A stretch of DNA of 64,000 nucleotides from Kitasatospora purpeofusca (GTDB lineage: Bacteria; Actinomycetota; Actinomycetes; Streptomycetales; Streptomycetaceae), in the NCBI RefSeq assembly GCF_000718025.1, contig NZ_JODS01000012.1, positions 62,001 to 126,000 of the forward strand, in the 5' to 3' direction. Below, in pieces: positions 34,065-41,499 of this stretch (its first letter is position 1; each line of letters starts with the position of its first letter). The position numbers were made by a program, and so were the translations under genes. The notes under the pieces were generated by a model that had not been told where the DNA came from, made no database searches, and saw nothing but the letters and a program-made list of their open reading frames with translations.

Positions 34065-36125
34065 ATGGCTGAGCTGAACCGGCGCCGTTTCCTCCAACTG
34101 GCGGGCGCCACCGCCGCGTTCTCGGCGCTGTCGGAGAGCATCGCGCGTGCCGCCGCGATCGCCCCGGCCGGCGCCACCGGGACTCTCCAGGACGTCGAGC
34201 ACATCGTCGTGCTGATGCAGGAGAACCGTTCGTTCGACCACTACTTCGGCGCGATGAAGGGCGTGCGCGGCTTCGGCGACCCACGCCCGGTCACCCTTCC
34301 GAGCGGAAAGCCGGTCTGGTACCAGACGAACTCCGCCCGCAAGGAGATCCTCCCGTTCCGCCCGCAGGTGAACAACCTGGGCATGCAGTTCATCCAGGAC
34401 CTCAACCACGACTGGGCCGGCGGCCACAAGGCGTTCAACAACGCCAAGTACGACCAGTGGGTGCCGGCCAAGACGGCCACCACGATGGCCTATCTGACCC
34501 GCCAGGACATCCCGTTCCACTACGCGCTCGCCGACGCGTTCACCCTCTGCGACGCCTACCACTGCTCGTTCATCGGCTCCACCGACCCGAACCGCTACTA
34601 CATGTGGACGGGCCACACCGGCAACGACGGCACCGGCGGCGGCCCGGTGCTCGGCAACCAGGAGGCCGGGTACGGCTGGACCACCTACCCCGAGCGGCTG
34701 GAGCAGGCCGGCATCTCCTGGAAGATCTACCAGGACATCGGCGACGGCCTGGACGCGGCCGGCTCCTGGGGCTGGATCAACGACCCCTACCGCGGCAACT
34801 ACGGCGACAACTCGCTGCTGTACTTCAACAACTACCGCAACGCCAAGCCGGGCAGCCCGCTGTACGACAAGGCCCGCACCGGCACCAACGCCAAGGCGGG
34901 CGACGGCCTGTTCGACCTGCTGCGGCGCGACGTGCAGGCCGGCACACTCCCGAAGATCTCCTGGATCGCCGCCCCCGAGGCCTTCACCGAGCACCCCAAC
35001 TGGCCCGCCAACTACGGCGCCTGGTACATCTCGCAGGTCCTGGACGCGCTCACCTCCAACCCCGACGTGTGGGCCCGGACGGCGCTGTTCATCACCTACG
35101 ACGAGAACGACGGCTTCTTCGACCACGTGGTGCCGCCGTTCCCGCCCTCCTCCGCCTCGCAGGGCCTGTCGACCGTCGCCACCGGCGCGGACTACTACGG
35201 CGGCAGCGTCGGCTACGGCGCCGGCGCCTACGGCCTGGGCCAGCGGGTGCCGATGCTGGTCGTCTCGCCCTGGAGCACCGGCGGCTACACCTGTTCGGAG
35301 ACCTTCGACCACACCTCGATCATCCGCTTCATGGAGCGCCGGTTCGGCGTGCTGGAGCCCAACATCTCGCCCTGGCGGCGCGCGATCTGCGGCGACCTGA
35401 CCACCGCCTTCGACTTCACCGCCGCCAACCCGGCGCCGGCGGCCCTGCCGTCCACCACCGGCTACCGCCCGCAGGACGCCAACCGGCACCCGGACTACGT
35501 GCCCGCCCCGCCCGCCGTCGGCACCATGCCGAAGCAGGAGGCCGGCACCAAGCCCACCCGTCCGCTCAAGTACGCGCCGTACGTGGACGGTTCGGCCGAC
35601 ATCTCGACCGGCAAGTACCGCCTGACCTTCAGCGGCGGGGCGGCGGCGGGCGCGCAGTTCCTGGTCACCTCGCCCAACCGCACCGACGGCCCGTGGACCT
35701 ACACCGCCGAGGCGGGCAAGAACATCTCCGACGCCTGGAACACCAGCTACTCCAAGGGCGTCACCGACCTCACCGTGCACGGCCCCAACGGCTTCCTGCG
35801 CCGCTTCCGCAACCCCGGCAAGACCGCCGGGCCCGAGGTCGCCGCGCGCCACAACCCGACCACCGGCAACCTCGACCTCACCTTCACCAACCCCGCCGGC
35901 GCCGACGCCGTCCTCACCGTCGCCAACGCCTACGGCGGCTCCCCGCAGACCGTCACCGTCCGCCGCGGCGCGACCGTCGGGTACACCGTGGACCTGCGCG
36001 GCTGCCGCAACTGGTACGACGTCACCGTCACCTCCTCCGTGACGGCCGACTTCGTCCGCCGCCTCGCCGGCCACGTCGAGACCGGCGCCCCCGGCCTCTC
36101 CGACCCGGGCCTGCTCACCTACTGA
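34065..36125 (+). CDS. Tat-exported phosphocholine-specific phospholipase C
   Basis: 686 aa. Twin-arginine signal NRRRFLQLAGATAAFSAL. The catalytic part has the PLC/acid phosphatase AcpA signature: VEHIVVLMQENRSFDHYFGAMKGVRGFGDP, then DAYHCSFIGSTDPNRYYMWTG, FITYDENDGFFDHVVPP and FDHTSIIRFMERRFG. Two C-terminal beta-sandwich domains (from about residue 510) are the usual DUF756 tail. Releases phosphate or phosphocholine from lipids outside the cell. ATG 34065 is taken because the Tat motif begins there; GAGG is 11 nt upstream. ATG 34041 in frame is an alternative. Confidence 0.93.
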   Translation: MAELNRRRFLQLAGATAAFSALSESIARAAAIAPAGATGTLQDVEHIVVLMQENRSFDHYFGAMKGVRGFGDPRPVTLPSGKPVWYQTNSARKEILPFRPQVNNLGMQFIQDLNHDWAGGHKAFNNAKYDQWVPAKTATTMAYLTRQDIPFHYALADAFTLCDAYHCSFIGSTDPNRYYMWTGHTGNDGTGGGPVLGNQEAGYGWTTYPERLEQAGISWKIYQDIGDGLDAAGSWGWINDPYRGNYGDNSLLYFNNYRNAKPGSPLYDKARTGTNAKAGDGLFDLLRRDVQAGTLPKISWIAAPEAFTEHPNWPANYGAWYISQVLDALTSNPDVWARTALFITYDENDGFFDHVVPPFPPSSASQGLSTVATGADYYGGSVGYGAGAYGLGQRVPMLVVSPWSTGGYTCSETFDHTSIIRFMERRFGVLEPNISPWRRAICGDLTTAFDFTAANPAPAALPSTTGYRPQDANRHPDYVPAPPAVGTMPKQEAGTKPTRPLKYAPYVDGSADISTGKYRLTFSGGAAAGAQFLVTSPNRTDGPWTYTAEAGKNISDAWNTSYSKGVTDLTVHGPNGFLRRFRNPGKTAGPEVAARHNPTTGNLDLTFTNPAGADAVLTVANAYGGSPQTVTVRRGATVGYTVDLRGCRNWYDVTVTSSVTADFVRRLAGHVETGAPGLSDPGLLTY

Positions 36126-36131
36126 GCCCGT

Positions 36132-36179
36132 CCGCGCTGCCCCGGCGCCCCCGCACTCGGGGGTGCCCGGGCAGCGCGG
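36132..36179 (+). terminator. Terminator of the phospholipase C gene
   Basis: 22-bp stem (36132-36153 / 36158-36179) with one mismatch, one G-T pair and a 4-nt loop, 7 bp after the stop codon. Confidence 0.9.
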
Positions 36180-36254
36180 TCCCCGAAGGCAGGGTCACCC
36201 GCGCGCCCGGCCGCGCCTGGGCGCGCACGCGCCCGCGCCGTGCGAACCTGGGCC

Positions 36255-36992
36255 ATGCCCCTTCCCCTGTACGGCGTGGCCGTCGGCACCTTCCAGGACT
36301 TCTCCCGCGACCCCTCGCACGACTTCGGCCAGTGGTACCACGGCCATCTGACCCTGGCGACGCCCACCGGCGCCTTCGAGGCCGCCCTCGACGTCGACGC
36401 TCCCGGCAGCGTCGGCGTCTCCTACCGGCTGGTGGACGGCCTGCACCGCTCCGACCTGGGATCCCTCCAGCAGCTGCCCGGCGGCTTCCAGCGGCTCGAC
36501 TCCTCGGCCGGCTCCGGCGCGCTGGACTACGCCCGCAGCCCGCTGCTCCGCGACCCCGACTGGCTGCGCACCCTCAGGGGGCTGGTGCTGCGGGTGGTCG
36601 CACTGCTGCAGAAGCAGCCCGTCGGCGCGCCGGCGTTCGGCCCGACGGTGGTCGACCGGCTGGTGGCGCTGCTCCACAAGCTGCCGAACCGCCCCGTCGC
36701 GGTGTACCCGTGGGTGGCCAGCAACGGCGACAACGCGCTCGACGTACTGGAGCCCCTGCTCCGCTCCGCCGACCGGATCTACGTCTTCGGCCAGCGCTTC
36801 ACCACCGGCCTCGGCGTCCACGACGTGCACCTCAACCAGGGCGACCCGCCGGGCAGTCAGTGGTACGACACCGACGGCATCTGGCAGGACGGCGCCGTCG
36901 TCTGCGAGTTCGCGGACGGGCGGGTGGTGGTCTGGCAGATCAGGTTCAACACCCAGAGCCTGGACACCGACGGCGCCGGCCACCCGCTCTGA
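36255..36992 (+). CDS. DUF2278 (YukJ-like) protein
   Basis: 245 aa. Starts MPLPLYGVAVGTFQDF, contains HLTLATPTGAFEAALDVDAPGS, IYVFGQRF and GVHDVHLNQGDP, the conserved landmarks of DUF2278/YukJ proteins. No signal peptide. Function of the family is not established. Start at ATG 36255 rather than the upstream frame extension because the family begins with MPLPxYG. Confidence 0.82.
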   Translation: MPLPLYGVAVGTFQDFSRDPSHDFGQWYHGHLTLATPTGAFEAALDVDAPGSVGVSYRLVDGLHRSDLGSLQQLPGGFQRLDSSAGSGALDYARSPLLRDPDWLRTLRGLVLRVVALLQKQPVGAPAFGPTVVDRLVALLHKLPNRPVAVYPWVASNGDNALDVLEPLLRSADRIYVFGQRFTTGLGVHDVHLNQGDPPGSQWYDTDGIWQDGAVVCEFADGRVVVWQIRFNTQSLDTDGAGHPL

Positions 36993-37123
36993 CCGGCCGG
37001 CACCCGGCCCGGGCCGGACCCCCTGCACCACCCGAACGGGTGAGATCCCGCGCCACCGGCCCCGGCGCCGTCCGTCGGCCCGCGAGACTGGGCGCACCAG
37101 TAGGACCCAGCAAGGGATTTGTG

Positions 37124-37651
37124 ATGGTGGAACAGCTGTACGCGACGCTGAAGACCAACCAGGGCGACATCGAGATCCGGCTGTTCCCGGACCATGCCCC
37201 CAGGACCGTCAAGAACTTCGTGGAACTCGCCACGGGCGAGCGGGAGTGGATCGACCCCGCCACCGGGCAGCCGAGCACGGCGCCGCTCTACGACGGCACG
37301 GTCTTCCACCGGGTGATCGAGGGATTCATGATCCAGGGCGGCGACCCGCTGGGCAACGGGACCGGCGGGCCCGGCTACAAGTTCGCCGACGAGTTCCACC
37401 CGGACCTCGCGTTCACCAAGCCCTACCTGCTCGCGATGGCCAACGCCGGGCCGGGCACCAACGGCTCCCAGTTCTTCGTCACCGTCGGGACGACGACCTG
37501 GCTCACCGGCAAGCACACCATCTTCGGCGAGGTCACCACCGACGCCGGCCGCAGGGTCGTCGACGCCATCGCCACCACGGAGACCGACCCCCGCAACGAC
37601 CGGCCGGTGCAGGACGTCGTGATCGAGAAGGTCGTCGTCGAGACCCGCTGA
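37124..37651 (+). CDS. Cyclophilin-type peptidyl-prolyl isomerase
   Basis: 175-aa cytoplasmic cyclophilin. LKTNQGDIEIRLFPDHAPRTVKNFVELA, FHRVIEGFMIQGGDP (catalytic Arg in FHR), LAMANAGPGTNGSQFFVT and LTGKHTIFGEV are all intact. Catalyses proline cis-trans isomerisation in protein folding. ATG 37124 has AAGGG 7 nt upstream. Confidence 0.95.
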   Translation: MVEQLYATLKTNQGDIEIRLFPDHAPRTVKNFVELATGEREWIDPATGQPSTAPLYDGTVFHRVIEGFMIQGGDPLGNGTGGPGYKFADEFHPDLAFTKPYLLAMANAGPGTNGSQFFVTVGTTTWLTGKHTIFGEVTTDAGRRVVDAIATTETDPRNDRPVQDVVIEKVVVETR

Positions 37652-37762
37652 CCGACCGGCACCGACCGCCCCTCACCAGGGCCGGAGAGCGCTCCCGCCC
37701 GCACCGCGGGCCCGAAACCTTCGTGTGGGAGGATCCCGCCCGGATGATCGACATCGGGGGCG

Positions 37763-38725
37763 GTGGGGTACGTGCTGGTCTGGTTGGCGCGGGTGAGTGC
37801 GCTGGGCGCGTGGGCGGTCCTGTCCGTCGCGATCGTCTGGGCGTTCGGTCTGGGCGGCGGGACCCGCCAGCCGCTGACCACGCTCGACACCCTCGGCCGG
37901 ATCGGTATCGGCCTGCTCTGGCTGCGGGTGGCGGCACTGTGGGCGGCCAAGGCCGGCCGGATGTGGGCCCGGCGCAAGCGCCGCCGGGTCTCCCTGTCCA
38001 AGGACCGCACCCCGGCGCCGTCCCGGGTGCCGCCGACCTTCGACGCGGCCCCCTGGGTCCGGGTGCGCCTGGCCGCCGTCCTCCTGCTGCTGCCGTTCGC
38101 GGCCGCGCTCCCGGCCGCCCTGCACGAGATGGACGGCGGCGAGGACGTGCGCGCGCTCAAAACCGCGGGCGCGGTGCTGTCCACCGCGACGGTGGTCGGG
38201 GTGACCAACGCCGAGGCGGTCGAGGACTCCGACGGCGTGCTGAACCACTACGACTCCGATCTGGAGCTCGTGCTCCCCGACGGCGGCCGGATCACCGCCT
38301 GGGGCGCCGACACCTACGAGGAGCCCCGCACCGACGAGCGGGTACAGGTCCTGCGGGCCCCGTCGGCGCCCCAGCTGGGGCCCCTGGTGCGAACCTCGGA
38401 CCTCGCCCGGTACGTCGACACCGGCACGACGTACGGCGGCATGCGCTTGTTCCTGCTGCTGTTCTTCGGCGTGTTCTTCGTCTGCTTCGTGGTGCCGCCG
38501 TCCGTCGCGGCGGAAGCGGACCAGCTGCACGACCTGGCCTGGCGGCCCCTCGCCCAGACCGCCGTCCCCGTCCTGGCCACCTTCCTCTTTCTGTGGATCC
38601 GCCCGGCGCTCACCGGCGTCGGCCTCGGCGGAGCCGAGTCGCTCCTGCCCGCCGCCTTCGGCGGCTTCGCGATCCTGCTGATCTTCCTGTACCTCGGCCT
38701 GGCCCTCCGCGCCCTGCTCGACTGA
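37763..38725 (+). CDS. Integral membrane protein of unknown function
   Basis: 320 aa. Membrane segments near residues 4-28, 45-65, 102-120, 227-250, 265-283 and 295-318, with a soluble domain of about 100 residues in the middle (GAVLSTATVVGVTNAEAVEDSDG... VLRAPSAPQLGP) that resembles the extracellular domain of actinobacterial 'DUF3592-like' membrane proteins in layout. GTG 37763 is preceded by a G-rich stretch; GTG 37772 is an alternative. Family not recognised with certainty. Confidence 0.68.
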   Translation: MGYVLVWLARVSALGAWAVLSVAIVWAFGLGGGTRQPLTTLDTLGRIGIGLLWLRVAALWAAKAGRMWARRKRRRVSLSKDRTPAPSRVPPTFDAAPWVRVRLAAVLLLLPFAAALPAALHEMDGGEDVRALKTAGAVLSTATVVGVTNAEAVEDSDGVLNHYDSDLELVLPDGGRITAWGADTYEEPRTDERVQVLRAPSAPQLGPLVRTSDLARYVDTGTTYGGMRLFLLLFFGVFFVCFVVPPSVAAEADQLHDLAWRPLAQTAVPVLATFLFLWIRPALTGVGLGGAESLLPAAFGGFAILLIFLYLGLALRALLD

Positions 38726-38780
38726 CCCGCCCGGGTACTCACCACAGCGGCGTCCACCAGGGGAACAAGGGGATTCAGCT

Positions 38781-38918
38781 GGCATCTGTTGCCCCAACCG
38801 CACGGTTGCCCGGGTAGCGGCCGTCACCCGGGATGCCGTGACCGAGCTGGGCCTGACCACCGGCTCCGCCGTGGTCGCGCTGATCAAGGCCACCGAGCTG
38901 TCCCTCGCCACCGTCTGA
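38781..38918 (+). pseudogene. Remnant of a TOBE/Mop (molybdate-binding) domain
   Basis: Reading the plus strand gives AVTRDAVTELGLTTGSAVVALIKATELSLATV then TGA, the C-terminal half of a TOBE/molbindin domain. The first half of the domain and any start codon are missing; upstream residues (GICCPNRT) do not fit the family. It is therefore a broken fragment, possibly all that remains of a ModE-like or molbindin gene. Confidence 0.6.
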
Positions 38919-38954
38919 CCCGGCCTGACCCGGCTCGCCGAACAGGACGACGAC

Positions 38955-38989
38955 GGGGCCCCGGGAGCAGCACGTGCTCCCGGGGCCCC
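38955..38989 (-). terminator. Terminator of the chitinase gene
   Basis: 15-bp perfect stem (38955-38969 / 38975-38989), 5-nt loop, 39 bp beyond the leftward chitinase stop. Also positioned to end rightward transcription through the TOBE remnant. Confidence 0.85.
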
Positions 38990-39027
38990 TTGCGTTGCCG
39001 GTGTGCCGGCGGTGTGTCAGCGGGGCA

Positions 39028-40716
39028 TCAACGGCCCTGGAGGGACTTCGCGTTGTCGCCGAAGCTCCAGCCCTTCGAGCCGTCCCAGTTGATCGACCAG
39101 GTCATGAGACCCTTCAGCGCGCCGCCGAAGGCTCCCCACGACTGGCTGACCAGGCTCGGTGCCATGTAGCCGCCGCCCGCGCCGGGCTGGGCCGGCAGAC
39201 CGGGCACCTGCTTGTCGTAGGGCACCTTGATGGTGGTGCCCTGGATGGTCAGGCCGTTGTTCAGGCACTCGGTCTGCTTGGTGAAGCCCTGGACGGTGCC
39301 GGCCTGGTAGGAGTCACCGGAGCAGCCGTACATGCTGCCGTTGTAGTACTGCATGTTCAGCCACCACAGGCGGCCGTTGTCCACGTACTTCTTGATGATC
39401 GGCAGGTAGGCGCCCCAGATCGAGCCGTAGGTGACGCTGCCGCCGGTGACGTACGCGGTCTCGGGGGCCATGGTCAGACCGAAGCCCGCGGGCATCTGGG
39501 CGAGCACGCCGTCGATGATGCGGATCAGGTTCGACTGGGAGGCGGACAGCGTGCCGATGCTGCCGCTGCCGGAGAGCCCGGTCTCGATGTCGATGTCGAT
39601 GCCGTCGAAGTTGTACTTCTTCAGGATCGGGACGACGGTCGCGACGAACTTGTCCGCGACGGTGCTGGAGCCGAGGTCGATGCCCGCGGCGGCGCCGCCG
39701 ATCGACATCAGCAGCGTCGCGCCGGCCGCCTTGGCCTGGCACATCTCGGCGGGGGTCGACACCTTGACGCCGGCGTCCATGCCGTCCTGCCACAGCACGG
39801 TGCCGTCGGAGAGGATCACCGGGAAGGCGGCGTTGATGACGTTGTAGCCGTGCGCGGCGATCCGGCTGTCGGTGATGGGGACCCAGCCCATGCCCGGGTG
39901 CACGCCGTTGGAGGCGCCGTCCCAGTTCTCCCAGTAGCCCTGGAGCACCTTGCCCGCGGGGCGGGGCTTGGTGGGGCAGGTGTCACCGGTCGGCGGGGTG
40001 GTCGGCGGCGTCGTGGGCGGCGTAGTCGGCGGGGTGGTCGGCGGCGTCGTGGGCGGCGTCGTCGGGGGTGTCGTGGGAGGCGTAGTGGGCGGGGTGGTCG
40101 GCGGGGTGGTGGTGCCGCCGGGGCCGCTGAGCACCACGTCGTCCGCGTAGTACGCGGGCTGTCCGTACCAGCCGTGCAGGAAGACCGTCACCGAGGTGGT
40201 GCTCGGTCCGGTGCTGAAGCCGACGCTGAGCTGGCTGTAGGTGGCGCTGCTCGGCGTCCAGGTGGACTGGGCGCCGCTCAGGCCCGTGCCGGTGGCGCCC
40301 AGGTAGATGTAGCTGCCCTGGACGTAGGCGCTCAGCGTGTACTGCGAGTTGGGCTGCACGCTGACGGTCTGGGTGCACTGGGCGCTGTCCGAGCCGGCCG
40401 GCGTGGCCTTGAGCGCGGAGGAGCCGGAGTGCACCGGACTGCCGACGGCGGCGCCGGAACCGCCGGAACACGTCCAGTCGGAGAGTCCGTTCTCGAAGCC
40501 GGGGTTGGCCAGCAGATTGGGGACCGCCGCCCCCGCGGTGACATTGCCGGCCACGACGAGGCCGGCGCCGATCACGGCGGCGGCGCTGATCAGCGCGAGG
40601 GAGCGGTTCACCGCGCCCGGTCCGGTCCGGGCGCCGCCGGTCCGGTACGTCCGGGCTGCGCGTTCCAGGGTGGCCCGGGGCTGCGGATCCGGGGTGCGCG
40701 ACCTTCGACGGAACAT
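39028..40716 (-). CDS. Secreted GH18 chitinase with N-terminal carbohydrate-binding domain
   Basis: 562 aa. A long positively charged N-terminus precedes the export segment (SLALISAAAVIGAGLVVAG). Mature order: a beta-sandwich CBM (LLANPGFENGLSDWTCSGG to DDVVLSG), a (TTPP)n linker of about 40 residues, then a GH18 barrel with the catalytic DxxDxDxE (Asp371, Asp374, Asp376, Glu378 in FDGIDIDIE). LLMSIGGAAAG and MTWSINWDG are other GH18 strands. Hydrolyses chitin outside the cell. ATG 40714-40716 has AAGGGAG 6-7 nt upstream. Regulated by the upstream direct repeats. Confidence 0.94.
   Translation of the reverse strand: MFRRRSRTPDPQPRATLERAARTYRTGGARTGPGAVNRSLALISAAAVIGAGLVVAGNVTAGAAVPNLLANPGFENGLSDWTCSGGSGAAVGSPVHSGSSALKATPAGSDSAQCTQTVSVQPNSQYTLSAYVQGSYIYLGATGTGLSGAQSTWTPSSATYSQLSVGFSTGPSTTSVTVFLHGWYGQPAYYADDVVLSGPGGTTTPPTTPPTTPPTTPPTTPPTTPPTTPPTTPPTTPPTTPPTGDTCPTKPRPAGKVLQGYWENWDGASNGVHPGMGWVPITDSRIAAHGYNVINAAFPVILSDGTVLWQDGMDAGVKVSTPAEMCQAKAAGATLLMSIGGAAAGIDLGSSTVADKFVATVVPILKKYNFDGIDIDIETGLSGSGSIGTLSASQSNLIRIIDGVLAQMPAGFGLTMAPETAYVTGGSVTYGSIWGAYLPIIKKYVDNGRLWWLNMQYYNGSMYGCSGDSYQAGTVQGFTKQTECLNNGLTIQGTTIKVPYDKQVPGLPAQPGAGGGYMAPSLVSQSWGAFGGALKGLMTWSINWDGSKGWSFGDNAKSLQGR
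39985..40105 (-). repeat. In-frame (Thr-Thr-Pro-Pro)n linker repeats
   Basis: About ten 12-bp units (GGCGGCGTCGTG-like on the plus strand) encode the TTPP linker between the binding and catalytic domains of the chitinase. Confidence 0.9.
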
Positions 40717-40852
40717 GCTGTGCTCCCTTCCCGCCGAGCGCCAGGGACGAAACCGACGCGTGGGGGCGTGACGCCCGGCTCTGGGTGAGGTGGGGGGACA
40801 TGTGGGGCTGTGCCGGTCCGGATCGTAGGAGGGGCGGCCGGACACGTCAATA

Positions 40853-40885
40853 GGTCTGGACCAATTGCGAGGGTCTGGACCAATT
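40853..40885 (-). promoter_or_regulatory. Paired chitinase-promoter direct repeats
   Basis: GGTCTGGACCAATT occurs at 40853-40866 and 40872-40885, 19 bp apart; on the minus strand each reads TTGGTCCAGACC. This is the paired 12-bp repeat (TGGTCCAGACCT type) known from Streptomyces chitinase promoters, which mediates chitin induction and glucose repression and resembles the DasR site. It lies about 140 bp upstream of the chitinase start. Confidence 0.85.
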
Positions 40886-41361
40886 AGGGAGGCCGCCCGC
40901 CGACCGCGTGCGCCCGGGGATCCGCCGGAGCCGCTCCCCCGCTCCGAGGATCCACTGGGACGCAAGGGAGTTGGTCGGATCGGGCGGCCGTCGCGAGCAC
41001 CGGCGCCGACGGGCCGTCAGGCTGGACGGGGTCGCAAACCGCCCCGGCACTCGACCATCCGAACGAGTGAATCCGGCGACGGTCGCCCCGACCCTCGGCC
41101 ACCGGTCCGACACGCCGTCCGCCCCCGGCGCGGGGCGGCCCCGGACCACCGGGAGCGTGCTCGAAAAGTCCCCGTTCGACCCGGGCTCGCCCGGTGGGTA
41201 ATCCGCTTGAACGACGCGCTCGAACAGCACCATCATCGGACCCCACCCCGCCCGTGACGGATTCGCCAACTCGACTTTCTTACAACCGAGTTGTGCTGCT
41301 TCGCCATGGCCGGACCCGGCACTTCCGCCCGTCCGCGCACCGCTCCGCGACTGGAGGCCCC
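40886..41361. other. Intergenic region between chitinase and ABC exporter
   Basis: About 475 bp with no gene that I can support. It holds the inverted repeat CAACTCG (41267-41273) / CGAGTTG (41287-41293) in a locally AT-rich stretch, likely the promoter or operator of the rightward ABC exporter unit. Confidence 0.4.
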
Positions 41362-41499
41362 GTGGCCTGTCACCCCACCCCGGCGACCCCGGCGATCCAT
41401 CTCCCACCCGTCCCCGCACCCCCGCCCGCACCCCCGCCCGTCCCGCCGGCCGTCACGGCCCCGCCGGCCCGCGGACCGCACAAGGAGGCGAACGCTTGA
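41362..41499 (+). CDS. Possible 45-residue proline-rich leader/precursor ORF
   Basis: GTG 41362 follows GGAGG by 4 nt and the frame ends in a TGA overlapping the TTG start of the ABC exporter (TTGA). The product has one cysteine near the N-terminus and a PPVPAPPPAPPPVPP core ending GPHKEANA. It could be a translated leader for coupling or a small peptide gene; chance openness is also plausible because the frame is open upstream. Confidence 0.3.
   Translation: MACHPTPATPAIHLPPVPAPPPAPPPVPPAVTAPPARGPHKEANA

Noticed and set aside
34457..37651. A 1064-codon plus-strand frame over the phospholipase and DUF2278 genes
   Set aside because: Only its last 175 codons are real (the cyclophilin, starting at 37124); the rest is a low-complexity shadow of the phospholipase.
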